Assembly (NCBI RefSeq): GCF_022179245.1
Contig: NZ_BPQM01000010.1
Span: 1 to 54,406 of the forward strand
Length of the DNA: 54,406 bases
Reading direction: 5' to 3'
Source of the DNA: Methylobacterium gregans
Lineage (GTDB): Bacteria; Pseudomonadota; Alphaproteobacteria; Rhizobiales; Beijerinckiaceae
Within the stretch, counting starts at the first letter, position 1; each line of letters begins with the position of its first letter. Position numbers and translations under genes: made by a program. The notes under the pieces are model-generated. The model was given only the letters and a program-made list of their open reading frames with translations. It made no database searches and was not told where the DNA came from. Shown piece after piece: positions 54,294 to 54,406 of the stretch.

Positions 54294-54406
54294 GGCAGCG
54301 ATGGCTCGGCGAGGGCGTGCGTCGGGTTAAGGCGTGCATCCGTGGTCCGGGCATCGAGCGCCCGTCAGCCGCCGGTGCCAAGGACCGCGCTCGGCTCCGG
54401 CCGCCC

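Overview
The window is about 54 kb of very GC-rich chromosomal DNA from an alphaproteobacterium, most likely a Methylobacterium/Methylorubrum-type member of the Hyphomicrobiales (Rhizobiales). This placement is inferred from gene content: a giant growth-pole-ring-like coiled-coil protein, a yajC-secD-secF cluster followed by homologues of mitochondrial complex I assembly factors, a ROSE-type RNA thermometer in front of hsp20, CtrA-type sites, and DUF1127 and GCG_CRPN small proteins. No database search was possible. I saw no tRNA, rRNA, CRISPR array, transposase, integrase or prophage. Apart from the right-hand end, this looks like ordinary vertically inherited chromosome with dense short operons on both strands.

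Layout. 1-4741 (minus): 1580 codons of a giant membrane-anchored coiled-coil protein that runs off the left edge. 5.0-8.1 kb: an Hpt protein, a [2Fe-2S] ferredoxin, a VOC protein translationally coupled to a CoxE-type VWA protein, and a small unknown protein. 8.1-15 kb: a Kef-type antiporter, a two-gene membrane/coiled-coil pair of unknown function, a small membrane protein behind a perfect CtrA-type box, a MoxR AAA+ ATPase (probable partner of the VWA protein), an aldo/keto reductase and a SixA-like phosphatase. 15-20.5 kb: a lysophospholipase-like hydrolase, hsp20 with heat promoter and thermometer, an HTH protein, a Kdo hydroxylase, a small monooxygenase-fold protein, hemC and a small membrane protein. 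20.6-26.2 kb: an HSL-family hydrolase overlapping a ligase-associated Lhr-type helicase, then pdeM, a histidine phosphatase and gloA. The helicase carries an in-frame palindromic repeat insertion and has no ordinary start codon.

26.3-36.1 kb is the housekeeping core: serS-surE-pcm-nlpD (the enterobacterial surE-pcm-nlpD order without rpoS), a DUF815 ATPase, then yajC-secD-secF-(NDUFAF3-like)-(NDUFAF6-like), linking Sec translocation with probable complex I assembly. 36.1-46.2 kb: a GGDEF-EAL protein, an L-lactate permease, a GNAT, a DUF3616 protein, trmFO, a DUF1127 protein, a GCG_CRPN protein, an HtrA-like protein that has lost its whole catalytic triad, and an outer-membrane SphA/MetA-like protein. 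46.7-54.4 kb: uvrA with a possible SOS box, a NIT-domain chemoreceptor preceded by a possible 19-codon leader ORF, and a multi-PAS/GAF histidine kinase pseudogene with four nonsense codons, at least three frameshifts and truncation just after the H-box.

The most notable items are the in-frame palindrome in the helicase, the heat promoter plus thermometer pair, the two complex I assembly homologues behind secDF, the pseudo-HtrA, and the giant GPR-like protein. I did not find a clear, wholly new multi-gene system. The least explained multi-gene unit is the membrane pair at 10246-12110.
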